Assembly: GCF_003611035.1 (NCBI RefSeq)
Contig: NZ_CP030033.1
Coordinates: 1,488,001-1,552,000 of the forward strand
DNA: 64,000 bases
Direction of reading: 5' to 3'
Source of the DNA: Cryobacterium soli
Lineage (GTDB): Bacteria; Actinomycetota; Actinomycetes; Actinomycetales; Microbacteriaceae
Positions 49,899 to 60,102 of this stretch are shown one piece after another. A program made the translations under genes and the position numbers. The first letter of the stretch is position 1; every line of letters begins with the position of its first letter. Under the pieces are notes generated by a model. That model ran no database searches, was not told the origin of the DNA, and saw nothing but the letters and a program-made list of their open reading frames with translations.

Positions 49899-50690
49899 GT
49901 GACGGGTGCGACTGGGCGGCGGGTGTGGGGCATGGCCCTGGTTCTGGTGACTCTGAGCGGGTGCACGGCTGATCAGGGCCTCACCTCTCCACCCAGCCCG
50001 AGCATCGCCAGCCCGGCGCCCCAGCCCATCACCGAGTTGTACGAGCTGGCTGCCGGCACCGTGCTGGGCACGGGCACCTTCGACGCCAGCACCAAGGTGC
50101 CCGTTTCGGGAACCGTCGAGATCAGCACTGATTCCGGCCGGCTGACTCTGAGCGTGCTGAACCTCGACCTCGGCCCCACCGAGAGCACCGTGACCCTCGA
50201 GCTCAACGCCCTCACCGACGACTCGTCGGCGGCCCGATTCCGGACCGCCCGCAGCTACGTCGCCGACGCCCCGGTGCTCACGACAGACCGGCAGACCTTC
50301 GACATCGCGGCCGGCAACGGATACGGCGACCAGCTGATAACGAACGATCCCAGCTGGATGCGCACGGCCGTGCTCTGGGAGCAGGTCGACGGGATCACCT
50401 TCGGGCGGGTGATGGCCACGGCCGAACTCGTCTGGGCGGTACCGGATATGCACCCCGACCTGGCGGTCGTGGATTCCGGAGAAGTAGCCACCGCTCGAGG
50501 GACCGTGATTTACGACAGCGCGGGAAACCCGTCGGGGTACGTGGTGGCGCCACAAGACGCGCTGGAGACCATCGCCGACCGGTTCGGCATCACCGTGGCC
50601 GATCTGCTCTGGTTGAACCCGATGCGCGGCTGGGCCGAGGCCCGGGCCGACGAGACCATCAACCTGAGCCGGTACGAACGCGGCCGGTGA
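49899..50690 (+). CDS. Lipoprotein with LysM-like C-terminus
   Basis: A 263-residue lipoprotein from GTG 49899 (GGGGGG 5-6 bases upstream). Lipobox LSGC (Cys22), a short Pro/Ser linker, then a beta-rich domain of about 130 residues (GTGTFDASTKVPVSGTVEISTDSGRLTLSVLNLDLG). The C-terminal 50 residues (GYVVAPQDALETIADRFGITVADLLWLNPMRG, then TINLSRYERGR) have the LysM plan: Y.V...D.L..IA.RFG.....L...N. LysM binds peptidoglycan, so the protein may tether the membrane to the wall. This is inference. Confidence 0.75.
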   Translation: MTGATGRRVWGMALVLVTLSGCTADQGLTSPPSPSIASPAPQPITELYELAAGTVLGTGTFDASTKVPVSGTVEISTDSGRLTLSVLNLDLGPTESTVTLELNALTDDSSAARFRTARSYVADAPVLTTDRQTFDIAAGNGYGDQLITNDPSWMRTAVLWEQVDGITFGRVMATAELVWAVPDMHPDLAVVDSGEVATARGTVIYDSAGNPSGYVVAPQDALETIADRFGITVADLLWLNPMRGWAEARADETINLSRYERGR

Positions 50691-50730
50691 GCGCGTGCGG
50701 CACCCTCGTCGGCCACCCTGGCCGAGTGCG

Positions 50731-51516
50731 CTAGTGGCCGCTGGTGCTCACGACGGCCGCGTTGGCGCAGGATGAGGTCTGCGCCGCGCTGACCCGGCGG
50801 TCGTCTTCCGGCACGGAGCCCGACACGGCCGTATAGCCGTTCATGGCGGAGAGCCCGTTCTCGGAGACCGTGATTCCGGTGGCCATCAGGGCATAGGTGT
50901 CCCCGTGCTTTTCGGCGACTTGCAGGCCGTTCAGCTCGAGCCCGCCCTCCACCTCGAGGCAGCCGACGCCGGTGCCGTTGCCGCGCAGGTTCTGCATGTC
51001 GAAGGTGTACGGCCGGCCGTCCACGCCGATCGGTGTGACGTACTCGCAATCCACGAATGCGTGCAGGCTGGCGCTGCGACCGTCGTCGAGAACCGTGACG
51101 ACCACCCCATTGTGCAGCGTCGCCGTCCAGCCGCTGTGCGTCCCCGGCCCGGCCAGATCGTCGGTGAGGGTGTGCGTGGCGCCCGATGCCGTGGTGATGC
51201 CGTAGGTGAATGGCGAGCTGGCTTCGGAATACCACTCGGTGTCGTTCTCGCCGTCGCCGTCGACATCCGCGATCTCGGCGCTGGCGGCTCCGGCCGGCAT
51301 CTCGGCGGGGGTGGCAGGGCAGCCGGCGGCCTCGGCGGCAGGCTCCTCGGCCTCCGCGGTCGCAGTGGCGTCACCGGAACCGTCGATGTCTGATGACGTC
51401 ACCAGAGAGCTCTGGGCCACCCCGGCCGCACCGCACCCCGTGAGGACGAACAGCAGCACACCGAGTACGACGAAAGACCGGCCTGCGCGGTGGGTTTTCG
51501 AATGAACGGTTGACAT
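50731..51516 (-). CDS. Lipoprotein, hypothetical
   Basis: A 261-residue lipoprotein with lipobox LTGC (Cys28), a Glu/Ala linker and a domain that opens IADVDGDGENDTEWY, an Asp-rich loop similar to calcium-binding repeats (VCBS/FG-GAP-like). More cysteines follow (FVDCEYVTPIG, GVGCLEVEGGLELNG, TSSCANAAV). TAGCAT lies 7 bases before the ATG. It converges on the LysM-like lipoprotein gene. The DxDGDG loop is seen; calcium binding is inference; the function is unknown. Confidence 0.75.
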   Translation of the reverse strand: MSTVHSKTHRAGRSFVVLGVLLFVLTGCGAAGVAQSSLVTSSDIDGSGDATATAEAEEPAAEAAGCPATPAEMPAGAASAEIADVDGDGENDTEWYSEASSPFTYGITTASGATHTLTDDLAGPGTHSGWTATLHNGVVVTVLDDGRSASLHAFVDCEYVTPIGVDGRPYTFDMQNLRGNGTGVGCLEVEGGLELNGLQVAEKHGDTYALMATGITVSENGLSAMNGYTAVSGSVPEDDRRVSAAQTSSCANAAVVSTSGH

Positions 51517-51625
51517 CAGATCGATGCTACCCACGTTGGCTGGGCGCCCTCCGTGATTCGGCCGTGCTTTCGGAGGGTATTGCCAGTGTGCCACTGGAAC
51601 CTGGTTCAGCACCTGGTTCGGCGGC

Positions 51626-52576
51626 CTATTCCGGCCGTGCCGGTTCCAGCGTCGACTGCGGCCGGTGCCGGGACAGCCCGACGACCCCGAAGGCGGCCAC
51701 AGCACCGGCGAGCACGAAGGCCACCAGCGCATAGGGTGGCGCGGCGGAGGCCTCCCCCAGCACCACGATGCCGATGCCGACCGCCACGAGCGGGTCCACC
51801 ACGGTCAGCCCGGCGATGACGAGGTTGGGCGGTCCGGAGGAATAGGCGATCTGTACGAAGATGCCGCCGACGACGGCCGCGGTGAGGACGCCGCCCACGC
51901 ACAAGAGGGTGAGCAGCGAGATCTGGCCCGACACGAGCTGGGTGATGGTGAGCTTGGCGAGCGTGGCGACGAAGGCGTAGAGCACTCCGGCGCCGACCAC
52001 CCAGGCCACGGCCGTGAGCCGGGCGCGCAGGAACACGAAGACCAGGCCGAAGCCCACCAGCACCGCGGCCAGCAGGATCAAGATGATGGTCACCTGCGGT
52101 GGCCGGATCGGCCGGTCGGCGGCGTACACCGCGGCGATGGTCACGAAGACAACGATCCCGCCCACGGAGAGCGCCACCGAGCGCAACACCGTGCCGTCGA
52201 GCCGGGTGTGCGCGAGCCGGGAATCGACGACGGTGGAGAGCACCAGGGCGGCCACACCGAGCGGCTGCACCACGAGCAACGGCGCCAGGCCCAGGCTGGT
52301 GAGCTGCAGCAGGATCGCGCAGCCCAGCAGCAGCGTGCCGAGCAACCAGGACGGCCGGCGCAGCAGGGCGAGGAGTTGGCCGGCGCTCATCCGCTGCCGG
52401 TCGGCCGCGCGGATCCGGGCGGCCTTGCCCACCCCGCGGTGTTGCAGCTGGGCCCCGAGGGCCAGGAAGATCGTGCCCAGCAGCGCCACGGCGATGCCGA
52501 GATTCTTGCGCGCGGCCGGGTCGAGGAACCCCACGATCGCGTCGGTGACTTCGGAGGTGGTGAACGGGTCGGGCAC
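51626..52576 (-). CDS. DMT-type multidrug or metabolite transporter
   Basis: A 316-residue membrane protein with nine to ten membrane segments (LGIAVALLGTIFLALGAQLQHRGVGK, LLGTLLLGCAILLQLTSLGLAPLLVVQPLGVAALVLSTVV, and six more). The LGAQ.QH...... and APL..VQPLG.....LS motifs place it with the actinobacterial DMT/NIPA-like exporters. The GTG at 52576 is preceded by TAAAGT at 6 bases, so leaderless initiation is likely. It is divergent from the DinB-like gene. Substrate unknown. Confidence 0.85.
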   Translation of the reverse strand: MPDPFTTSEVTDAIVGFLDPAARKNLGIAVALLGTIFLALGAQLQHRGVGKAARIRAADRQRMSAGQLLALLRRPSWLLGTLLLGCAILLQLTSLGLAPLLVVQPLGVAALVLSTVVDSRLAHTRLDGTVLRSVALSVGGIVVFVTIAAVYAADRPIRPPQVTIILILLAAVLVGFGLVFVFLRARLTAVAWVVGAGVLYAFVATLAKLTITQLVSGQISLLTLLCVGGVLTAAVVGGIFVQIAYSSGPPNLVIAGLTVVDPLVAVGIGIVVLGEASAAPPYALVAFVLAGAVAAFGVVGLSRHRPQSTLEPARPE

Positions 52577-52588
52577 ATGCCGACTTTA
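52577..52588 (-). promoter_or_regulatory. -10 box of a leaderless promoter (DMT transporter)
   Basis: On the minus strand TAAAGT, 6 bases, then GTG at 52576. Confidence 0.5.
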
Positions 52589-52617
52589 CCCGCTGCCGAC
52601 GTGTCCGCCGCTGGTGC

Positions 52618-52629
52618 TAGCGTGCCAGC
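52618..52629 (+). promoter_or_regulatory. -10 box of a leaderless promoter
   Basis: TAGCGT (52618-52623), 6 bases, then ATG 52630. Confidence 0.5.
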
Positions 52630-53217
52630 ATGAAGCAGAGAGAGCTCTTCCTCCAGGCGGATGCCGCGTTGCGCTCCGTCATCGACCGGATCACTCCCCA
52701 GCAACTCGACCTGCCCGCGCCGGCGGAGTGGTCAGCCACGCCCGACCCGACCCTGCGCGATGTGCTTGCCGCGCACGCCCGCGACGAGGCCTGGGTGCCC
52801 GATGTGCTGCTCGGGCGCACCATCGAAGACGCCGGCGGCACCTACGACGGCGATCTGCTCGGCGCCGATCCGATCGCCGCGTACGACCGGCTCAACGACC
52901 TCGCCACCAGGGCCGTGAGCGAGGACCTCGACCCCGAGAAGATCGTGCACCTGAGCTACGGCGACTTCCCGCTGCGGGAGTACCTCGAGCACGTGAGCAT
53001 CTACCGGGCCTTCCAGGCCTGGTCGATCGCCCGGCAGCTCGGCTGGGACTACTCCCTGCCCGCCCCGCTGGTGGACACCCTCTGGGACGTGATCGGCCCG
53101 CAGGTCGAGGGGTTCCGGGCCATGGGCGTGTTCCCTCCCGAGGTGGAGGTCCCCTCCGACGCCGACCGGGAGACCCAGCTGCTGGGCCGGGTGGGCTACT
53201 GGGTGCCCAAGCCCTAG
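52630..53217 (+). CDS. DinB-like / maleylpyruvate isomerase N-terminal family protein
   Basis: A 195-residue four-helix-bundle protein. The opening (MKQRELFLQADAALRSVIDRITPQQLDLPAPAEWSATPDPTLRDVLAAHARDEAWV) has the W and the HxxxE-like pattern of the mycothiol-dependent maleylpyruvate isomerase N-terminal / DinB superfamily, which often binds one metal through three histidines. Further candidates are in YLEHVSIYR. Actinobacterial members are mostly mycothiol S-transferases. Its last bases overlap the stop of the converging LtrA gene. Confidence 0.8.
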   Translation: MKQRELFLQADAALRSVIDRITPQQLDLPAPAEWSATPDPTLRDVLAAHARDEAWVPDVLLGRTIEDAGGTYDGDLLGADPIAAYDRLNDLATRAVSEDLDPEKIVHLSYGDFPLREYLEHVSIYRAFQAWSIARQLGWDYSLPAPLVDTLWDVIGPQVEGFRAMGVFPPEVEVPSDADRETQLLGRVGYWVPKP

Positions 53218-54401
53218 CCGCGGGCGCGGCGTAACTGGTCGGCCACGGTGAGCGCCACGATGAGCACGCACAGGGCGGCGATGACCAGCACCACCACGGT
53301 GACCCCGACCGTGCCGGCGAGCAGCGGAACGAGCAGCACGGCCGCCGCCGCGGGCAGGATCACGGCCGGCCGCACCTGCGACCGGGTATCCAGTACGGCG
53401 TGGGTGGCCCAGAGCAGCAGCAGGAAGGCACCGACCGGCAGCGCCACGGCGAAGGCGAGGGTCGTCGCCGACGCTTCGACGTGATGACCGGCGTCGGCCA
53501 CGGCCACTTCGAGTCCGGCGCCGAGGGCCGCCAGCGACACGAACACCCCGTAGTGCCCGTAGCCCCACAGATAGGAGCGACCGCGGTTGGCCGAGAGTCC
53601 CTCCCCGGCCGGTTCGAGGAAGTAGAGCCACCAGAGCGCGAACACCGCGATGAACGACGCCACGGACACGAGCACCAGATCGCCGCTGAACCCGCGCGCT
53701 TCGAGCGCATCCTGCACCCCGTAGATGGCGGCGAGCACACCCTCGCCGAGCAGGATGATCGTGAACAGTCCGTACCGTTCACTGATGTGGTGCGGGTGCC
53801 AGAAGGTGCTGCCGGAGCGCTCGGCCCACGGCGGCACGGCCAGCTCAAGCGCCACGAGCACCACGAACGACGCCAGGCCGAGCTCCTCTGGCAGCGCGAG
53901 CCGGGCCAGCCAGCCGAGCTGTACGAGGCTCACCCCTGCCGCATACCGCCATGCCGTCGCGCGACCGTCCGGATGCTCGGCGCCGGCCCGTATCCACTGG
54001 GCCACGAGACCCAGCCGCATGATGAGGTAGCCCACCGTGATGGCCCGGAAATCCTGGTCGAGGAACGCGGCCGGAACCCCGGCCGCGAGCACCAGCACCC
54101 CGCCCATCTGCACCAGGGTGAGCAGCCGGTACGGCACGTCATCGGTGTCGTACGCCGAGGCGAACCAGGTGAAGTTCATCCACGCCCACCAGATGGCGAA
54201 GAACACCATCAGGAAGGGGGCGATCTCGTCGGCCCCGTGGCCGCGCTCGAGGCCGTGCGCCAGTTGCACCACGAGCTGGGCCACGGCCACCACGAAGGTG
54301 AGGTCGAAGAGGAGCTCTAGCGGGCTCGACACCCGGTGTGGCTCTGCGGTGTCGCGCGCAGTCATCCGACGGTGCAATCTGATGCCAGGCGCGTCTGTCA
54401 T
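53214..54401 (-). CDS. Low-temperature-requirement A (LtrA) family membrane protein
   Basis: A 395-residue polytopic protein of the LtrA family: VSSPLELLFDLTFVVAVAQLVVQLAHGLERG, FAIWWAWMNFTWFASAYDTDDVPYRLLTLVQMGGVLVLAAGVP, and FWHPHHISERYGLFTIILLGEGVLA are the three family signatures. About twelve membrane segments. The name comes from a Listeria gene needed for cold growth; the transported substrate remains unknown. TAGGCT lies 6 bases before the ATG. Confidence 0.93.
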   Translation of the reverse strand: MTDAPGIRLHRRMTARDTAEPHRVSSPLELLFDLTFVVAVAQLVVQLAHGLERGHGADEIAPFLMVFFAIWWAWMNFTWFASAYDTDDVPYRLLTLVQMGGVLVLAAGVPAAFLDQDFRAITVGYLIMRLGLVAQWIRAGAEHPDGRATAWRYAAGVSLVQLGWLARLALPEELGLASFVVLVALELAVPPWAERSGSTFWHPHHISERYGLFTIILLGEGVLAAIYGVQDALEARGFSGDLVLVSVASFIAVFALWWLYFLEPAGEGLSANRGRSYLWGYGHYGVFVSLAALGAGLEVAVADAGHHVEASATTLAFAVALPVGAFLLLLWATHAVLDTRSQVRPAVILPAAAAVLLVPLLAGTVGVTVVVLVIAALCVLIVALTVADQLRRARG

Positions 54402-54413
54402 GCGCTCAGCCTA
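54402..54413 (-). promoter_or_regulatory. -10 box of a leaderless promoter (LtrA)
   Basis: On the minus strand TAGGCT, 6 bases, then the ATG at 54401. Confidence 0.5.
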
Positions 54414-54464
54414 GAGAGGCCTGCGGCTTGAATGCCAGCGCATGTCGCACCGCGCGCCGAGGGG

Positions 54465-54809
54465 TCAGGAACGCACCAGCCGGGCGATGGCGTCGCCGGC
54501 TTCCTTGAGCTTGAGTTGGGCCTCCTCGCCGCCTGTCGCGACGGCGTCCACGACGCAGTGGCTGAGGTGGTCGTTCAGCAACCCAAGGGCCACCGACTGC
54601 AGGGCACTGGTCATGGCAGAGACCTGGGTGAGGATGTCGATGCAGTACTTGTCGTCGGTGACCATGCCCTGCAGGCCCCGCGCCTGGCCCTCGATGCGGC
54701 GCAGACGCTTGAGGTAGTCGTCCTTGTTGGAGATGTAGCCGTGCGGACCGTCGTGGGAATGCCCGGCGTGGGGATCGATGGCGTCGGGAACGGCGGCGTC
54801 GGTCGTCAT
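54465..54809 (-). CDS. csoR: CsoR-type copper-sensing repressor
   Basis: A 114-residue metal-sensitive repressor (DUF156/CsoR). The Cu(I) site residues are all present: Cys56 (DDKYCIDIL), His81 and Cys85 (DHLSHCVVD). The first helix has the family YLKRLRRIEGQARGLQGMV. A His-rich N-terminal tail (HAGHSHDGPHG) is an addition seen in some actinobacterial CsoR proteins. It is divergent from copZ-copA and a CsoR-type GC-rich inverted repeat lies between them. It represses the copper operon until Cu(I) binds. Confidence 0.93.
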   Translation of the reverse strand: MTTDAAVPDAIDPHAGHSHDGPHGYISNKDDYLKRLRRIEGQARGLQGMVTDDKYCIDILTQVSAMTSALQSVALGLLNDHLSHCVVDAVATGGEEAQLKLKEAGDAIARLVRS

Positions 54810-54835
54810 GGTGTGCTCCTGGTGTCGGCTGGCCC

Positions 54836-54887
54836 TATACCCCCTCACGGTATCACGAAAGTGCGCTAGAGTACCCGGAGGGGGTAT
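54836..54887. promoter_or_regulatory. CsoR operator region
   Basis: TATACCCCCTCACGGTAT (from 54836) and GTACCCGGAGGGGGTATC (54871-54888) are opposed arms with the G/C tract flanked by TAT/ATA typical of CsoR operators. They lie between csoR and copZ. Confidence 0.75.
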
Positions 54888-54942
54888 CCAAACCTCCCAT
54901 CAGTTTCGTCAGCATCCGCTTCAACACGAAAAGGTTCGTCCC

Positions 54943-55202
54943 ATGGCTCAGCTCGACAGCACCTCCGACACCGTCACCGACTACCTGGTGAGCGGCATGA
55001 CCTGTTCACACTGCGTGGCCAGCGTGATCGAGGAGGTGTCCACGGTCACCGGCGTGAGCGCGGTGACCGTTGACCTCGTGGCCGGCGCCGTGAGCACCGT
55101 GCACGTCACGAGTGCCGGCTCCCCCGACCTGGCCGAGATCCGGGCCGCCGTGGATGAGGCCGGTTACGAACTGCAGGGCCCGGCCGACACGGGCGCCGCC
55201 GA

Positions 55203-55206
<4 letters not shown>
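54943..55206 (+). CDS. copZ: Heavy-metal-associated copper chaperone
   Basis: An 87-residue single HMA domain: [37 protein letters not shown], with the Cu(I)-binding CxxC (TCSHC), and a C-terminal YELQGP strand. It delivers copper to the ATPase CopA. A few extra residues precede the domain. It overlaps copA by GTGA (55203-55206) and lies downstream of the CsoR operator. Confidence 0.92.
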
Positions 55207-57439
<2,233 letters not shown>

Positions 57440-57443
<4 letters not shown>

Positions 57444-57901
57444 CGAGCTGCGGCGGTCGCGCCGTGCCTGGCCGAGGGCAACCGCCAGGCCAGGTACGCC
57501 GTGGCCGCGCCGACCACGCCGAACACGGCCTGCAGCGGATGTGGGCCGATCACCGTGAACTGCACGATCTCGAAGGCCACCAGCCCGACACCGGCGGCCA
57601 GCGACACATGCCTCGCGTAGGGTCCCCTGCGCCACTGCCAGACCGCGCCCACGCCGAACCCCACGCCCACGAAGAGAGTGAGCGCGGCGCCGGGCAGCAG
57701 CCAGTCGTCGAACGGGCTGCCCTCGAGCACGGCGGGGTCCGCGGCGAGAAGCGCCCCGTCGGGACCGAGCATCAGCAGAATCCCGCCGGCCAGAGCGCTG
57801 ATGCTGGTGACGGCCTCCACTGTGACCAGCGTTTTCTCCGTGCCGGAGCGTGCGGGCGGACGGCTGGGCGCGAGGGTGCGGTGACTGCCGGTTGAGGTCA
57901 T
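57440..57901 (-). CDS. Four-segment membrane protein, hypothetical
   Basis: A 153-residue membrane protein with a disordered, basic N-terminus and four membrane segments (about 26-46, 68-88, 100-120 and 123-142). The layout ([26 protein letters not shown] and the [16 protein letters not shown] loop) is that of a common actinobacterial family of unknown function. GATACT lies 6 bases before the ATG. It converges on copA with a 4-bp overlap. Confidence 0.75.
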
Positions 57902-57927
57902 GCCCCGAGTATCACCCCGGGCCGCGC

Positions 57928-59466
57928 TTACCGCGAGGGGCGCATGCTGCGGTGCACGGCAGCCGCGGCGACGAGCATCAGGAGCACGGCGATGAGGGAG
58001 GTCACGCCCACCCCGCTGTCGAAGGCCGCCCGGGCCGACTCGGTGAGCGCGGCCGCCGACGCGGCAGGAAGGTCGCCGGCCACTCCGAGCGCCCCGCCGA
58101 GGGTTTCGCCGGCCTGGGCGGTCTCGGCGCGACCGAGCCCCTCCGGCAGCACCACGCTGGCCCGGTACGACGCCGCGAGGATGGCGCCGAGCACGGCCGT
58201 GCCGAGCACCGCGCCGAGCTCGTAGGCGGTTTCGGAGACACCGGCGGCGGCCCCGGCCTTGTCGGCCGGTACCGAGCTGAGGATCGTGTCGTTGGAGATG
58301 GTCTCGGCGGCGCCCACGCCGACCGACAGGATGCCGAAGGCGAGCGCCACCACACCGGCGGTGAGGTTGTCCCGCAGCAGGATGATCACGCCGAAGCCCA
58401 GGGCCGAGAGCAGGATGCCCGCCACGATCACGAGACGCGGCGGCACGAGGCGCACGACATAGGCCGCGGTCAGGCCGGCGGCCACCGAGAGCACCGCGCC
58501 GGGGAGCAGCAGCAGGCCGGCGGCCAGCGGGTCGAGGCCGAGCACCAGCTGGAGGTGCTGGGAGACGAAGAACAGGAAGCCGACCAGGCTGAACACGGCG
58601 AGGAAGTTGGCCAGCACCGACCCGGCGAACGGCGCGTGGCGGAACAGGCTCAGGTCGAGCAGCGGGTTGGCGATGCGCAGCTGGCGGCGGAGGAACACAG
58701 TTCCGGCGGCCAGTCCGAGTGCCAGTGCGCCGATGCCGACCAGCCCAACGCCGTCGTGCGTCAGGGTCTTGATCGCGAAGACCAGCGGCGCGAGGGTCAG
58801 CAGCGACAGGCCGACGCTGACGAGGTCGATCCGGAGCGGCGCGGGGTCCTTCGACTCGGGGATGAGGAACCCGGCGAGCGCCAGGAGCGGCAGCAGGATG
58901 GGCACGGCGATCAGGAACACCGCTCCCCAGGAGAAGTGCTGCAGCACGACACCGCCCACGATGGGGCCCAGGCTCGAGCCGGCCGCGAAGGCGCCGGCCC
59001 ACACGGCGATGGCCAGGGTGCGCTGGCGCGCATCCAGGAACAGGCTGCGCAGCAGTGACAGCGTGGACGGCATGATCATGGCACCGAAGAAGCCCATGAC
59101 CGCACGGGCCGCAATGAGCAGCTCGGCGGTGGGCGCGAAGGCGGCCAGGGCCGACACCACGGCGAAACCGGTGGCGCCGATCAAGAGCAGCTTGCGGCGG
59201 CCGACGCGGTCGCCGAGGGTGCCCATGGCCACAAGCAGGCCGGCGAGCACCAGCGGGTAGATGTCGACGATCCAGAGCAGCGTGGTGCTGCTGGGTCGCA
59301 GGTCGAGGCTGATGGCCGGCAGGGCGAAGCTGAGCACAGTGTTGTCCACCGAGATGAGCAGCACGGGCAGCATCAGCAGCACCAGGCCGAGCCACTCGCG
59401 TCGGCCGGCGCGGGGAATGGCCGACTCGGCGTCCGAGTGAGTGCGGATGGGGCGTGTGGTGCTCAT
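57928..59466 (-). CDS. MFS efflux pump, DHA2 type
   Basis: A 512-residue 14-segment MFS transporter of the SmvA/QacA-like group: VLLISVDNTVLSFALPAISLDLRPSSTTLLWIVDIYPLVLAGLLVAMGTLGDRVGRRKLL holds motifs D1 and A, with antiporter motif C later (AGSSLGPIVGGVV). Such pumps export quaternary ammonium compounds, dyes and biguanides. ATG 59466 is chosen: the frame continues upstream across the operators but only as antisense of the TetR gene. It is divergent from TetR, with two operators between. Length is normal. Confidence 0.92.
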   Translation of the reverse strand: MSTTRPIRTHSDAESAIPRAGRREWLGLVLLMLPVLLISVDNTVLSFALPAISLDLRPSSTTLLWIVDIYPLVLAGLLVAMGTLGDRVGRRKLLLIGATGFAVVSALAAFAPTAELLIAARAVMGFFGAMIMPSTLSLLRSLFLDARQRTLAIAVWAGAFAAGSSLGPIVGGVVLQHFSWGAVFLIAVPILLPLLALAGFLIPESKDPAPLRIDLVSVGLSLLTLAPLVFAIKTLTHDGVGLVGIGALALGLAAGTVFLRRQLRIANPLLDLSLFRHAPFAGSVLANFLAVFSLVGFLFFVSQHLQLVLGLDPLAAGLLLLPGAVLSVAAGLTAAYVVRLVPPRLVIVAGILLSALGFGVIILLRDNLTAGVVALAFGILSVGVGAAETISNDTILSSVPADKAGAAAGVSETAYELGAVLGTAVLGAILAASYRASVVLPEGLGRAETAQAGETLGGALGVAGDLPAASAAALTESARAAFDSGVGVTSLIAVLLMLVAAAAVHRSMRPSR

Positions 59467-59512
59467 ATCAACCTGGCTGGAGAACGGGTTCCTGGCGGAA
59501 CGACGGGCTTTA

Positions 59513-59530
59513 CTGCACCATCTGGTACAG
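59513..59530. promoter_or_regulatory. TetR operator 1 of the MFS/TetR pair
   Basis: CTGCACCATCTGGTACAG, an 18-bp palindrome with one mismatched pair beside a 2-bp centre. Confidence 0.75.
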
Positions 59531-59540
59531 CAGAATAAGA

Positions 59541-59558
59541 CTATACCACCAGGTACAG
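59541..59558. promoter_or_regulatory. TetR operator 2 of the MFS/TetR pair
   Basis: CTATACCACCAGGTACAG, a second, slightly weaker copy of the same site, 28 bp from the first, 14 bp before the TetR start codon. Confidence 0.7.
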
Positions 59559-59571
59559 TAAAGTGGCGGTC

Positions 59572-60102
59572 ATGGCCCAACATCGCGACAGCGCGCGGGA
59601 GAGCATCCTCACCGCGTTCCAGGAACTGCTCATCGACACGAGCGGGTCCGGTGCCTCGCTCGACGCCGTCGCGCAGGCTGCTGGCGTGACCAAGGGTGGC
59701 CTGCTCTATCACTTCGGCTCGCGGGACGGCCTGGAAACCGCCCTGATCGAGCGGTTGGAGACGCTCGCCGCGGCCGAATACGACCGCATGCGCGCGGCAC
59801 CGAACGGCGCGGCCGCCTACTACGTGACCCTCACCGAGTACGTCGACAGTCCTCTGGACCGGGCCACGCTGGCCGGCGGCACACTGGCCCGCCGCAACCC
59901 CCGTGCCCGGGGCGTGGTCCTTGAGATGCGCCGCCGCTACTTCGCCATCCTGAACGACGACCTGCGCGACCCCGAACTGGCCCGTGCCACGATGCTGCTG
60001 GCCGACGGGCTGTACTACGACGCCACCACTCTTGCCGAACCGTTCGAGCACGAACTCGACGTGCCCGCCTTCCTCGCCCGGATGCGCCCCGCGCGAGGTT
60101 AG
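59572..60102 (+). CDS. TetR-family regulator of the MFS pump
   Basis: A 176-residue TetR protein from ATG 59572 (a GTG three codons earlier is possible). Helix-turn-helix at about residues 29-52: ASLDAVAQAAGVTKGGLLYHFGSRDGLETALIERL, the variant with LLYHF typical of QacR/SczA-like repressors of efflux pumps. Divergent from the MFS gene; two 18-bp sites between them. It likely represses both genes until a drug binds. Confidence 0.92.
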   Translation: MAQHRDSARESILTAFQELLIDTSGSGASLDAVAQAAGVTKGGLLYHFGSRDGLETALIERLETLAAAEYDRMRAAPNGAAAYYVTLTEYVDSPLDRATLAGGTLARRNPRARGVVLEMRRRYFAILNDDLRDPELARATMLLADGLYYDATTLAEPFEHELDVPAFLARMRPARG

